Below are positions 24,501-36,205 of a stretch of DNA of 62,000 bases, in pieces. The notes under the pieces were generated by a model that was given only the letters and a program-made list of their open reading frames with translations, had not been told where the DNA came from and did not search any database. The DNA is taken from NCBI RefSeq assembly GCF_001039355.2, contig NW_019774258.1:398410-460409 (forward strand), read 5' to 3'. A program made the position numbers and the translations under genes. The stretch comes from Lingula anatina (lineage: Eukaryota; Brachiopoda; Lingulata; Lingulida; Lingulidae). Within the stretch, counting starts at the first letter, position 1, and each line of letters starts with the position of its first letter.

Positions 24501-26740
24501 AAGGTTCTCATGGTGTTTTTTTTTTTTTTTTCAGTTACTGGGGTGCTGATTGTTATTGTAATTTAGTTGTACTTGTTGACTTCTTTCCACATTGGAGGTA
24601 GCTTTATAGTATAAAACAACAGCAATAATGGTATTAGTCACAATTATAATTATTACACTATATGTGTCTAAGAGAGTCGCTTTTTTCCCTTTTTTTGTGA
24701 AATGACCCTTGTACCAGTTCAAGCATAGAAGGTACCAGTACGTGACTGCTGAAGCAGGTAGCTTGTATAATACTTGTAGCATTATGTAGTATTATGTGCA
24801 TCAAGGCACAAGATGTGTATTTCCATTGGAGATAGGACCTAACTTAGGAAGACCCATTCCAAGGGGTAACCTTATTATTAAGGAGTAAGGTCCTTTTCAC
24901 ATCACATTTTCAGTACCACTCCACTGAACGTGGAATTATGCTTTGGTGGATTTTAGTTCCCTTTCATAAGCCCCAATGTACCAATTATTATTAATCTGGT
25001 TTACTGGCCATGTAAAGTGTAGAGAATCTGTTTTGGTAACTCTCTTATGTAATAGCAAAAAAAATGTGGTGCTGAAATGTATTGGCTCTATTGACTGATC
25101 TTCAAGAGCCCCTCAAAAAAAAAAAGTTTAATGAGTTGAACTCATTCCCAGGCTTTCCATAAGGTGATATATTTGATATTCCAGACATAGGTATCATTTC
25201 TGTCTTCACGCATCAACTTCGTGATATCAGTATCAATTTCTCACGTAGTCATCTCATTGGGTTGTCTCTACCTTTTATAGTTTCACTATGTAAATTAAAG
25301 GCAATGTAGGAATAAGTATTAATAGTAAAACTGCCCTATTTTAAATATGTCATTTATTTGTTTATTTCTAGAAGTTATTAATTATGATTATTATTATTTT
25401 CTGATTGAGGATAGGGAGATTTTCTTACTTTATTTCTGAATGGTATTGAATGAACTCCTCACGTGCTTGGTGAGCACCCTTGTTATAGTATATCTCATAT
25501 TGTATCCAAAGTTATCCTTTGTTGGTGTTATTGCATTAGATTGCACACCTGTGGGATGCCGCCATCTATCAGATAGTTGTCTCCGCTGAACCTGAAATTG
25601 TTCATTCAATAAATAAAATAAGAAAAGAAGACTTAGCGGGTTGCATTATAATTTAAAACTAGACAGTTAATAGTCCTAGTAAAAATGTTGCATCTTTTGC
25701 ACCAGCATTTTGCACAATTTTTGTCAAAGTTATGCAAAAAAATTTTTTTTGTCAGAGTTATGCAAAAAAAAAAGTCATTTTGTTTCAACTTTCAACTTTC
25801 AACTTCACTGAAATAATTGCTTAGTGTGGGGATAAAATTGTTATTTCATTGAAGTAAAACTGAAATTTACAAGTGTCACTTTGTAGAATAACATTCTGTC
25901 AGCATGTGAGTTTGGTTGGGTGGTATAATTGAGGGATAACATAGATATTTAAAATATGCAACAAAAATAAAGTGAGGGGGCTATCAGCTTGAACAGTGAA
26001 TATGTTAGAGGGCAGTCGTCACAGAGAGTTTTTCCTCTTTTCAAACCAACCATTTACTTTTTGGGTGATTTTATTCCTAACTGCCTAAGATAAATTAAAA
26101 CATGCTAGGGTAGCGCTAGCAATTTTTTTTTTTCGCTTAGCCAAATCACCACATTTTTGTCAATTTATTATCAAAATGGTTATAATTTGGCTAAAACAAG
26201 TCAAATCAAGCCCTTTTTCTTTAGTCAATTTTTTAAAAGTCAGTTTTAGCATTTGGCTAAATTGGCGAGTGTAAGCGCTACCCCAGACATGATTTAACAT
26301 TTGTCTTCAGGCCCAAATCATCAATGACCCCACCTACACCCACAGAGAAGATGATAACAACTATATTGGTGATGTCAGCATGGACCACCTGGAGAGAATG
26401 GTCTGGTCTCGTAAGCTGGAGTTCATCCTCTCCTGTCTGGGCTATGCCGTGGGACTGGGGAACCTGTGGAGGTTCCCGTATATGTGTTATAGGAATGGAG
26501 GAGGTGAGGTGGCTTATTGACTTTTGTTAAAGCTTTTTTTCTGTGTGTGTGTCTGCATGTGTGTGTGCGTGCATGTGTGCATGCTTTTTTTCCAGATTGT
26601 AATTCAGGGATGGAAAATAAGTATTATAGGTAGTTTTGTTGAATGTTACTTTTGGAATGTTTGGAATTTTATTTGATTTAAAGTGTTGATTACTCTCTCT
26701 CTTTCTTTCTCTCAGATTTAAATTGTAAAATTAGTAATTG

Positions 26741-26780
<40 letters not shown>

Positions 26781-29700
26781 TGATAAATATTTGAAAAAGG
26801 GGAAAATGTCCATGCAGTCTGTAGAATTTTAATTAAAATATTTCATGAAGAATTGTTTTCTTTTTCAGGTGCTTTTTTCATCCCCTACCTGATCATGTTG
26901 TTATTCTGTGGGTTTCCATTGTTCTATCTGGAGATTTCTCTGGGACAGTTTGCCAGCCTGGGCCCTCTTTCAGTGTGGAAGGTTTCACCTTTATTTAAAG
27001 GTAAATTGAGATTGAGCAACTCTTAAAGTTATTTGTATGCTTTATGTTTTGAGGTGATGTGAAGTAAAGTTTAGCATATGTTAAAGATGGTTAAAAATGA
27101 AATCAGAGACAAGGCTTCGTATACATAATCTGTAGCTTTGTGGAAAATGTCTTAAATTATGTTAACTTTTTTACCAGTTCAGTGTCTGTATATTTGTAAG
27201 CTTTACTGTCTAGTTTCATTTATTGTTATCATAGGTGTTGGTTATGGCATAGTCACTGTGTCCTTGATGGTTAGTATCTATTACAACATGATCATAGGAT
27301 GGAGCATCTTCTACCTGTTTGCCTCCATGCAGGACCCGGTACCTTGGAGCACCTGTGATAACTGGTGGAACACTGCGGGTAGGGTGCTCAGTTTTTTTGT
27401 GGTGCAACATTTTCTAATATTTATAAGAAAAAAGTTTAATTTTGTTAAATTAAAAAATTTAAAATCAAATTACCTTGTCAATATGCAGAATTGTTTGGCT
27501 TTGTTGATGCTGTAAAAGCCTTCTCCAGGGAATGCTATGGATGATAGCCAAAATCAAAAATTTTGTGCATTTTCCTGCCAGCTTTATATTTTATGACCAA
27601 AGATAAAAGATGAGGAAAAAAGAATTTTTGAAAATTGAAAATAAAAATCTATATGATTCATTAATATGATTTGAACAATTTCTTTCCAGCCTGTACAATG
27701 GATGGAAGACAGCATCAGAATGCAAGCAACAATTCCACAATTATATTAAATTCTGTTATGGGTAATATCAGTTTAAATGACAGCGCTGATGTCGGTGACA
27801 CCATAGTGTCATTGGACCCTTATGAGAATGTGACACAGAATTTGACATATGTAGGAAGGCTGAAGTCATCAAGTGAAGAGTACTTTTAGTGAGTATTCAT
27901 GCAGAACACAAATTATGAGAGCAAGCTAAAGGCTTACGTCTGTTAATATATAAATATTTAAAAAAAATCTTTAACATTTTTCTTTAAAAAACATTAGAGA
28001 AAGTCTTCTTAATTTGTCTGGAAATCCAGATATTTGGGTGTTTTATTAATGCTATTAATAATTGTGTATTTGTTGATTTCAGTAACTATGTCCTGGGAAT
28101 AACTGATGATATCAGTGATTTTGGAGGTATGCAGTGGTACAATGTTGGCTGCCTGTGCCTTGCATGGCTCTTGGTTTTCTTAGCACTGAGGAAGGGGATA
28201 AAAACTTCTGGAAAGGTGAGCTCTGTAATTCTTCTTCTTTTTCTTTTTTTTTTTTTTTTTGATAATTTACCTCAAAGTTTGTCCAAGACAAATGAATCAC
28301 AAGCACAGTTAAAATTTTACTTTTGCCATGGATCATTTGGCTAACTTTTTATAGATTTTAAATTAGTAAAATTTTGTGTAAATATTATAAATTATGAATA
28401 ATTAACAAAAAATACTTGACACCAAAATAAATAAAATGCATGGTTTAACAACAATCTATTGCTATATTAACTATATCTCTCTATTTCTATCCAGGTTGTC
28501 TACTTTACTGCCATATTTCCCTATGTGGTGCTGGTGATTCTGCTTATTCGTGGAGTGTCTTTGGATGGAGCAGTAGAGGGCATCAAGTTTTTTCTCATTC
28601 CAAAGTGGGAACGTCTGAGACAGGCAAAGGTAAGCCAAAATGGAGGTACAGCCCCTTCATAACTACAGAACACCCAGTACTTTGTCTCAACAGTTGGGTC
28701 AATTTTCAACCATGGGGGTAAAAAGTGTCCATTTTTTTTTAAAAGAACCAAGTGCCCCCTTTGAAATTTTACAGGCTTTAGAATAACTTCTTCAGAATTT
28801 GACAAGTGACAATTAAATTCTCATCAACAAAAGGTATTGATCATAATTAATTATAATCAAAATAAAGTTTTAAATGAATGCTTTGCTTGGAATATAAAAA
28901 CCATGCAAACAGTTATTGCCTTTTCTTTTCTTAAGGTGTGGAATGATGCTGCCATCCAAGTTTTCTACTCCCTGGGGTCTTGCTTTGGTACCCTGATAAC
29001 ACTGGCAAGCTACAACAAGTTCCACAACAACTGCTACAAGTGAGTATATGCATGACTGACTTCAAGGAAAATGTACTGTAATTTAATCAGGCCTTATAGT
29101 CAGTTTAAATTAACTATGAGAACTGGCTAATCTTGACTGACTAATTTCGACTGAAATTGCATACATGAATTTTGTAACTGTGTTAGTTGTGATTGTATTA
29201 TTTCAGAGATGCAGTCATAGTGTGTGTGGGGAATACCCTGACTAGTGTGTTAGTTGTGATTGTATTATTTCAGAGATGCAGTCATAGTGTGTGTGGGGAA
29301 TACCCTGACTAGTGTGTTAGTTGTGATTGTATTATTTCAGAGATGCAGTCATAGTGTGTGTGGGGAATACCCTGACCAGTGTGTTGGGAGGGGTTGTGAT
29401 CTTCTCTATATTGGGCTACATGGCACATGTGTCAGGGACCACAGTGGACAAAGTGGCACAGGAAGGTGAGTTAGAATATGTGAAACCCAATCACACGGTG
29501 TTAATTAATGAACAGACACAATACAAGCTCAGTGGCAAGGAAAAGTTTTCCAAAAAATTAATCAGTGATATTCAAGTTACATTTTTCTTATTGACATTAA
29601 TCATTTATCACTGCATGATATGTAAACAGCCCTATATCCCCTTATAATAAAGCATGTACACATGAAGATGAATATGCATCATGTAACATGGATCAAGTAC

Positions 29701-32057
29701 ATGAATAGTTCATACTAGTGCATCATTTGAATTGCATCAATTCAATAATGTAACAATAATTATTTCCTCCTGCATGTTAGCTATTTGAATGCATTTAAAA
29801 TCTAATCCTTGCCAGTGCATGTACATCCCCTGTATACTCCCCATTGTAGGGTCCGGCCTGGCTTTTGTAGTGTACCCAGAGGTAGTAGCCAAGTTCCCTG
29901 TCTCTCCACTCTGGGCAATACTGTTCTTTATCATGCTGCTCACACTGGGGCTGGACTCCCAGTTTGGGATGATTGAGACCCTTGTTACTGCTATTCTAGG
30001 TAAGTTCCCTCTCCCCTTTGCATTAGTGTAATTCTCAGTCTGTTAATATGTTTAAAACAGAAGTTGCATGACATTTTCTTTTGCCGTGTAGTTATGATAT
30101 GCAGGCATGATTTATCTCCAATATTTAAAATGTAGTAATTGACATGATTCTGGATATATTTAAGGGATAAAATTTTCACAAATTTAAAATATACATAGCA
30201 TGAAGTTTTCTGATGCTTTGCTAATCGTGTATGTATATTCCATTTATCTTTAAGAGGTAATATATGTAGTAACTGGCAAGGTTTTGGACATATAGCAGAT
30301 AAGAATGTATTTTTCTTTGTGTTCCAGAGGAATATCCAAAACAATGCCACAAAAGAAAGACATGGGTTATACTTGGAGTGTGTATTGTGATGTTTATTTT
30401 GGGATTACCATTATGTACCAAGGTAGAGTACCTTGGTCTAGATAAGTTATAAAATGGATGTATTCTTCTAGAAAATATGGATAGAAGATGACAAAATACA
30501 ATACAATAAAATAAATACAATTTAAGGGTTTTACTTATTGTATTGTATTGTATTGCATTGCTTTATATTATATTATATTATATTATATTATATTATATTA
30601 TATTATATTATATTATATTATATTATATTATATTATATTATATTATATTATATTATATTATATTATATTATATTATATTATATTATATTATATTAGGGAG
30701 GGATGTATTGGCTTCACCTGATGGATCTGAATGCAGCAGGCTGGTCAGTCCTCATTCTGGGCCTGTTTGAGTGTCTGGTCATAGGCTGGGTGTATGGCTA
30801 CAATAGGTTTGCTGATAACATACAGATGATGATAGGGAAGAAACCGTCCCTGTACTGGAGGGCACTCTGGCAGTTTGTAACTCCAGTGATTATTATGGTA
30901 AATTAGTTGTTTTTCTAATGTTTATTTATTCTTCTTTTCATTGGCAATGCTCAAATACTTTTGCAAAACATCCTTTTGAGAGGGGGAAGTTATTTGACTA
31001 TTAAAGCCCAATAAACCTGTGCCTTTTTTAAACATTGTTACTTGTAATAGTTTGAGAATTTTGACAAAAGTTCTAATCTAAAATAGCCGCTGCAGGGAAA
31101 AAACAGTGAAAATGTCTATATTTTTTCGCATTTTTTCCTTTGCAATTGAAAATAACCATAACTTATAGCCACTGTTAATTCTGCCCTGACTAGTTTATTT
31201 TGATAGTTTGTCCTGTCTAGTTTATTTTGTTTATATTGTCCCGTTAATTCTGTCTGTATTCTGTATTGTCCAGTTTATTCTGGTGTTCTCCTGGGTGGAC
31301 TACAGTCCAGCTTACTATGACCAGTATGAGTACCCATTCTGGGCCAATCTCCTGGGTGGGGCCATGACCTGTCTGCCTCTGGTACCTTTACCTGTCTGGA
31401 TGCTTTATGCCATCTCCAAAACTGATGGACCAATAAAGAGAGTAAGTAGACATTTAGGATGTGTCTTTTGTTTGTCAAAGTGAGGGAGTCTTGTGTTTTG
31501 TCAAGTGAGAACCTGCAAATAATTTTTAAGGTACAAAATGTGTTTATTTATGTAAAATAGATGAGATAATTGGCAAGAAGAAGTTTGCAGTTTGTTATGT
31601 TTAAAAACAGTATTTTTTCTGATGGCAACTACTGTAGACATAATGAACTGTTTATAAATATTTTGTCAAGCTATTTAACTAATTCTACTGGATGACACAA
31701 AAAAAGATCACTCAGATTTTTTGAAGCTTTCATAAGTTATGTACTTTACCATTGTCGACGTTGATTCATTGTTTCAGCGTATCCAGCTGCTAACTCAGCC
31801 TGCTGCTGACTGGGGCCCAGGACCCAGTATAGATGAAGACATAGTGGCCTTTCTTGTCCCCCAACACCCCCTATTACCTCCAGCACTCCACCTCCACCCT
31901 GACCTTCCAGAGACACCTGTCTGGGGGGATAGACAACAAGGGCTTTGAGCCTTCACTGGATTTTGATCTGGACTCAGAAATTACATCTACTAGCACTGTG
32001 AAGTTGGATAAGACCCTCTCCGCTTTGGATGTGAAGTCGCTTGCTAGTCAAGTCCGG
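21524..32057 (+). CDS. SLC6-family Na+/Cl- dependent amino-acid transporter (glycine/ATB0+ type), 14 exons, last with apparent frameshift
   Basis: SLC6 proteins are 12-TM plasma-membrane symporters of amino acids or transmitters. Coding exons: 21524-21751, 26311-26503, 26869-27000, 27235-27378, 27690-27888, 28083-28215, 28495-28629, 28936-29039, 29341-29465, 29850-29999, 30328-30422, 30697-30897, 31274-31441 and 31778-32057. The first 13 join in frame (669 codons). TM1 has the Na+ site motif [14 protein letters not shown] (residues 120-133) and NGGGAFFIPY; extracellular loop 2 has several N-glycosylation sequons (NAS, NIS, NVT, NLT); later come [34 protein letters not shown] and DWGPG. These motifs resemble GlyT1/GlyT2 and SLC6A14 most; the exact paralogue is uncertain. 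The basic N-terminus carries a perfect 23-residue repeat. In exon 14 the natural frame stops at 31948 (725 residues), whereas a frame shifted by one base at the C5 run (31858-31862) stays open to a good donor at 32058. Confidence 0.92.
21608..21745 (+). repeat. 69-bp in-frame tandem repeat in SLC6 exon 1
   Basis: Two copies (21608-21676 and 21677-21745) encode [17 protein letters not shown] followed by M or I and PGPTA, 23 residues each, then the first two codons of a third copy at the exon 1 donor. Each copy carries an internal donor-like site (gtaagc near 21641, gtgagc near 21710), so alternative donor use is possible. Confidence 0.95.
23500..23664 (+). mobile_element. Non-autonomous hAT-like element, caggggcgga family (copy 2)
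   Basis: Left end caggggcggattgagg; right end tctgaatctgcccctg, whose reverse complement is caggggcagattcaga. The CAGGGGCGGAT terminus is typical of hAT-superfamily elements. The 165-bp interior matches 18553-18722. No clean 8-bp target duplication remains. Confidence 0.7.
23722..23871 (+). mobile_element. MITE with gggctctgtttctcgaaagg termini
   Basis: Left terminus gggctctgtttctcgaaagg; the right terminus reads gggccccgtatctcgaaagc in reverse complement, giving a 20-bp inverted repeat with few mismatches around about 110 bp. No transposase is present. The target duplication is unclear. Confidence 0.7.
26108..26284 (+). mobile_element. MITE ending 26 bp before the SLC6 exon 2 acceptor
   Basis: Termini gggtagcgct and agcgctaccc are perfect 10-bp inverted repeats; further in, ttagccaaatca and (reversed) ttagccaaatgc also pair. 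The right end lies 26 bp from exon 2, so the element supplies the branch-point region of this intron. Confidence 0.7.
26744..26776. repeat. (CT)n microsatellite in SLC6 intron 2
   Basis: CT dinucleotide tract about 90 bp upstream of exon 3. Confidence 0.95.
29179..29379 (+). repeat. Triplicated splice acceptor and start of SLC6 exon 9
   Basis: Three copies of a 67-bp unit, each containing tgtgttagttgtgattgt, the acceptor attatttcag and the first 39-40 bases of exon 9. Acceptor AGs end at 29206, 29273 and 29340. Only the third leads into the complete exon (29341-29465). The period is not a multiple of three, so use of the upstream acceptors shifts the frame. Confidence 0.95.
30566..30695 (+). 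repeat. (TATTA)n pentanucleotide microsatellite forming the SLC6 exon 12 acceptor
   Basis: About 26 nearly perfect copies of a pentanucleotide ending in tattag, the exon 12 acceptor; exon 12 begins at 30697 with no intervening unique sequence. Confidence 0.95.
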
Positions 32058-33694
32058 GTAAGTTCACTTTGTTACCTGCCTGTTTGCCACTGTTTTCCAT
32101 GTAAGCACAATGTTTAATGAGGGATGTAACGTGCTCCCAATGGTTATTTTGTAGGTTATTGTCTATTGGATTAATTATTGCCTAGTGCTCCGTAATGATT
32201 ATAGGGAATATTCTAAGGCCGCAAATCTTGCAGGAGAATTTAAATCCTTGAAGAATTTTGATTGGATGTGTAGTTTGTCAGTAAAATTGTTGCACGAAGG
32301 AGCCTTGAGATTTGACTATCAAGTTATCGGTTTAAACAGGAAGACTCATCCTTCCAGATAAGAAATGAATTGTGCTAGGTGTAACATAGCCACTAAGAAG
32401 AAATAACTAGAATGTGTTGGGATGAGACTTGTTTGCCCTCTGTGTATTTTCATTAACCTGCTTCTTATATATCCATTACTGCAGAGTGTCTATATCACTA
32501 CCATCTGCTGATGTCTGATATATTCTTATTACTATCTAGATTTTTATATGAGTTTCTAGCAAACCTGGTCATTATTCACTTTATTTGATTACTAGTAAAG
32601 AATTTGTTTGTTTATTATTTTATTTTGAAAGAAAACAAGCTTATTTTTGTGGTTTTATTTTAAAGACTTTATTTGGAAAAGTAAGAAATGTTGGATAGTC
32701 AATTGATACTACAGGTAGCCAATAAACTAACTGATGTTTCTAGAGATATATATATATATCTCATGTCAGTATAGATTGAAATAAATGCCAGCTTGCTGTT
32801 CCAACAGGTAACAAAAACACATGGTGCCGTCTGCTTGAAAACTGACGGCACAAAGCAAATAATTAATGTTTAGATTTAAAATGCATTATTTAGATAATGT
32901 CTACAGTTGTCAGTGCAGTGTGGTAGTATTTTCATAGCCTTGTGGCAAAGTATGTCTATGATATAATCCTCAGCTGTAGTCATTATGACAGTCAGTGCAC
33001 AGTTTTTACGACAGTGACAGAGTACAGCCAATTTTTCAGGTAGGTGGGTATTTAATATCTGTAAAAAATATTAAATACAGGTAGGGAAACCATGCATAAC
33101 TCTTCAAGCCGGTTTTTACGTGGTTTTTAATATATTGGTTTACATATATTAAATAGATATACCTCACCAGCATGAATTGAAGAATATAAGAGTTCTGATT
33201 TTCCCAGGTTTATGATTAGATGAAATATTATGCAGAACTTGCTAGATAATTACATAGGCTTGGATGTGAAACTATCAAGGAAATGAGGGCTTCATCTCTT
33301 TCATTTATTATTTATGTAAGTGAAAAATTTCCATTTTATCATTTTTAACATGCTATCACCTGGTCATGTGTCTACAGGTGTATTTATGCTTGATTTGAAA
33401 TGATCAAGGTCTTGAATGAGGCGGAAAAGTTATTGCTTGCAAACAAATGATTGAAAGATTTGCGTAACAGTGGACTTTAATGAATAGCCCTGGTATGCAG
33501 CTTAACAAATGGCACACATAAGCAGAAATTCAAACGTGCACTTTATCCTACGTGCCTTACCGTTCCTTAATATTAAAGAAGAGAGAAGAAGGGAGCGAAC
33601 AGAACTTTGCTCTTGATTGAACAGCACTTTGCTCTTAAGTCCTTGGTTGATATTTATACTGCACCGTGTGGTTGTGCCTGTTTGTTTGCTACAG
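32058..33694. other. Downstream SLC6 intron or 3' flank
   Basis: No exon recognised with confidence. It is AT-rich, with a short (TA)n tract at 32748-32759. Depending on which SLC6 end is real, this is 3' flank or an intron. Confidence 0.4.
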
Positions 33695-33795
33695 GAAAGG
33701 CCCTGTGAAGTGTCACAATGGAGGGTCGGGGGGAGGTGGCTCACAGCCCCAGGACTCAGAGATTCATACACTCAATACTGGAGACTGTACTCTGT
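33695..33795 (+). CDS. Candidate SLC6 tail exon (uncertain)
   Basis: Bounded by acceptor tttgctacag and donor gtaagt. Spliced to exon 14 in phase 0 it begins ERPCEVSQWRVGG. After a G6 run at about 33728-33733, the frame shifted by one base looks more like a cytosolic tail (GGGGSQPQDSEIH, LNTGDCTL). Both the exon and its frame are tentative. Confidence 0.3.
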
Positions 33796-33908
33796 GTAAG
33801 TACTGGTGGATTGTGTGGATGTGTTGTGGTGGCATGGTGTGTATTGGATGCATTTTTCCAAGAGAAATTTGGAGGTGTTATATTTGGATAAGAACTATCC
33901 ATTCAGTC

Positions 33909-33939
<31 letters not shown>

Positions 33940-34390
33940 CTCTGGACTTCGTACATTTTTTTTTTGCATTAGTCTAGTTGGATTGCATTTCCTGAATTAA
34001 CGAAAAATCCAATCTCATATACTACACACATCTAGGGCTTGGACATGATTTGATTTTCTCTTTGATGTATATTTTCAGACATTTATGTATTTCATGAAGA
34101 ATGGGAACTTGTCTCTAGGGTTTATAATACGTCATACCAAGGTTATCTCTCTTTCCAGCTTATATTTTAGGTGTGCACAGTGGCCAATTTGATGAAAGGG
34201 TATCCTAAAACCACCTGCCTCTTGAACATTTTCTTACATTTTTTTATGCAGTTGGTCTCTAAAACACACAAAGAAAAAAATTCCTGATGTTCTTTAGATA
34301 GATTTAAAAAATAAGGCATAGAATGTCATTTTGCCAAAAGCACTGGTTTATTCCTAATAGAATATTTAATATGATTTATGATTATCTTCG

Positions 34391-34789
34391 ATCCCATTCT
34401 AGTTCAGAAAGACATTTACTAGATAAAAGGAAAAGCTAAGAATAAATACATTATTACATTTTATGATATTGAGAGAGGAGATGGATTAAAGCATGGAGGT
34501 GATAATGAGATTGGACATTGATTAAAGTGGTGTTGTAGAAAAGACCAGTTGTAGGTATTTGTGGATCGTTTTAGCAAGGAATAGCTGTNATTCCCATCCT
34601 AGTTCAGAAAGACATTTACCAGATAAAAGGAAAAGCTAAGAATAAATACATTATTACATTTTATGATATTGAGAGAGGAGATGGATTAAAGCATGGAGTG
34701 ATAATGAGATTGGACATTGATTAAAGTGGTGTTGTAGAAAAGACCAGTTGTAGGTATTTGTGGATCGTTTTAGCAAGGAATCGCTGTGA
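34391..34789 (+). repeat. 200-bp tandem duplication with an N at the junction
   Basis: Two copies, 34391-34590 and 34591-34789, differ by only a few bases and one indel. A single N lies at 34589, at the join. This may be a recent duplication or an assembly artefact from joining two haplotypes. Confidence 0.95.
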
Positions 34790-35225
34790 TCAATCAGCAT
34801 TAAGTGGACTGCAAGTTAATAGGAACTGGGTGTGCCAAAAGTATGTGTATTTTGTCAGATTTAGCTAGAGTAAAAAAAAAAACACATCTGATTGTAGTAA
34901 AATGCACTCATCTCTACACTTCTGATACTTTATATAAATGATAAGAAGTCCTTGAAAAATCAGCAATGCTATGAAATGGAAGAAATTGCAAGCAGATAGT
35001 AATAATTGAACAGATGGAGTCGTCAATAAATGACATTTGATTTATCTGAGTGCTTTGAAGTATAGATACTAGGTCCTTTGAGTGTAGTTCTCCTTTTATT
35101 AAAAACCACAGAAATCACAAGAAATTATCTTCCTAGTAATAGATAAAAAGCATTATGGATATGGGTTAAGAGGTGCATTGAGTACTTTGTTATCTTGAGA
35201 AAACTCAAAATAGATATATGTAGGA

Positions 35226-35405
35226 CTATAGCCAGCAAGGGGTGATCTGGTATTTGCTTTACCTTTGTTGGCCAAACTTGAAGAGAATTGTCATAAAACC
35301 TAGATTAAATTTTGATTCAGAGCAGACCTTTTTCTGACCAAGAAGACGAGCCTTTCTAACCCTCCAGCTCCCTCTCCCCCCACCCTCTGCCAACAGGCTT
35401 GGTAC
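35226..35405 (+). repeat. Dispersed repeat, family with tatagccagcaa start (copy 3)
   Basis: Starts ctatagccagcaa, contains attttgattcagagcagac and a C-rich distal half, and ends ccaacaggcttggtac; homologous to 16591-16775 and 19643-19835. Confidence 0.55.
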
Positions 35406-35605
35406 ATTATTTTTAAAAATCGTTTAAATTTTACTGTATTTTTCTGGGAATGTCACTTGTATCACATGTGTATACTTGAAGTACGTCAAGGACTGTTAGG
35501 AAGAAAAACAGATCGATCATTTCTTACAGATTGGTTCATATCTGATCAGTTTCCAAGAACCAGATCATAAACATGCCTTAAGCAAAGGTCAAGCAATATG
35601 ATGCT

Positions 35606-35925
35606 CAAAATAGACAATTTGTTACTAATTGTGTAAAAAGTCTCATAATGAAAGTTAATGAAAATAAACAATTTGTTGCTTGTTATGTAAAAAGTCTCAT
35701 AATGAGAGATACTGAAAATAGACAATTTATCACTTATTATGTAAAAATTCTCATAATGAAGATTTTGAAAATAGACAATCAGTGACTTTGATATAAAAAA
35801 GTCTCATAATGAAAAGATCTGAAAATAGACAATTTGTTACTTATAATGTAAAAATTCTCACAATGAAGATTTTGAAAATGGACAATCAGTGACTTTGATA
35901 TAAAAAAGTCTCATAATGAAAACAA
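35606..35925 (+). repeat. Tandem array of about 60-bp units
   Basis: Roughly six diverged copies with the core tagacaat...gtaaaaagtctcataatgaa. Two kinds of unit alternate (cagtgactttgatata and ttgttacttataatg), so the higher-order period is about 115 bp in the second half. Confidence 0.85.
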
Positions 35926-36166
35926 CTGGTAAATCAAGAGGGTATCCAGTAGAAAGTGTTGTGAGCGGTATTGATCAGTTCACGTTGACTCATACACTGC
36001 TGTGAATTGGAACTATTTCTGTGAAACAGCCAGAGTTCATTTAACTGTCTGGTGTTTTAGCTGGACTAAGGTATTGTTCTTAACCACTGATAGAGAAAGT
36101 TGAGGGAGACGTACGCTCCCTGTCATATGCTGCAGAACTGTCACAGCACATGTTGTAACCATTATA

Positions 36167-36205
36167 ATGAGGATACATTTTGATGAGTTTATTCGCTTGG
36201 CCTGG
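36167..36205 (+). CDS. Candidate alternative first exon 1 (weak)
   Basis: ATG followed by 13 in-frame codons (MRIHFDEFIRLAW) and a strong donor gtaagt, ending in phase 0. The start context lacks a purine at -3. It is included because it fits the pattern of the better candidates downstream; it could easily be chance. Confidence 0.25.

Larger units (their letters stand above)
21752..26310 (+). other. SLC6 intron 1
   Basis: A 4.6-kb intron with no exon seen. It holds three MITE-like elements (23500-23664, 23722-23871, 26108-26284), a T run near 24518-24532 and short direct repeats near 25726-25795. Confidence 0.7.

Noticed and set aside
26641-26868. CT tract upstream of SLC6 exon 3 as an alternative acceptor
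   Set aside because: The ctcag at about 26711-26715 gives no compatible frame into exon 3, whereas 26869 restores the conserved NGGGAF motif exactly.
30543-30770. 75-codon frame of repeated Ile/Leu/Tyr
   Set aside because: It is translation of the (TATTA)n microsatellite running into SLC6 exon 12 in the wrong frame.
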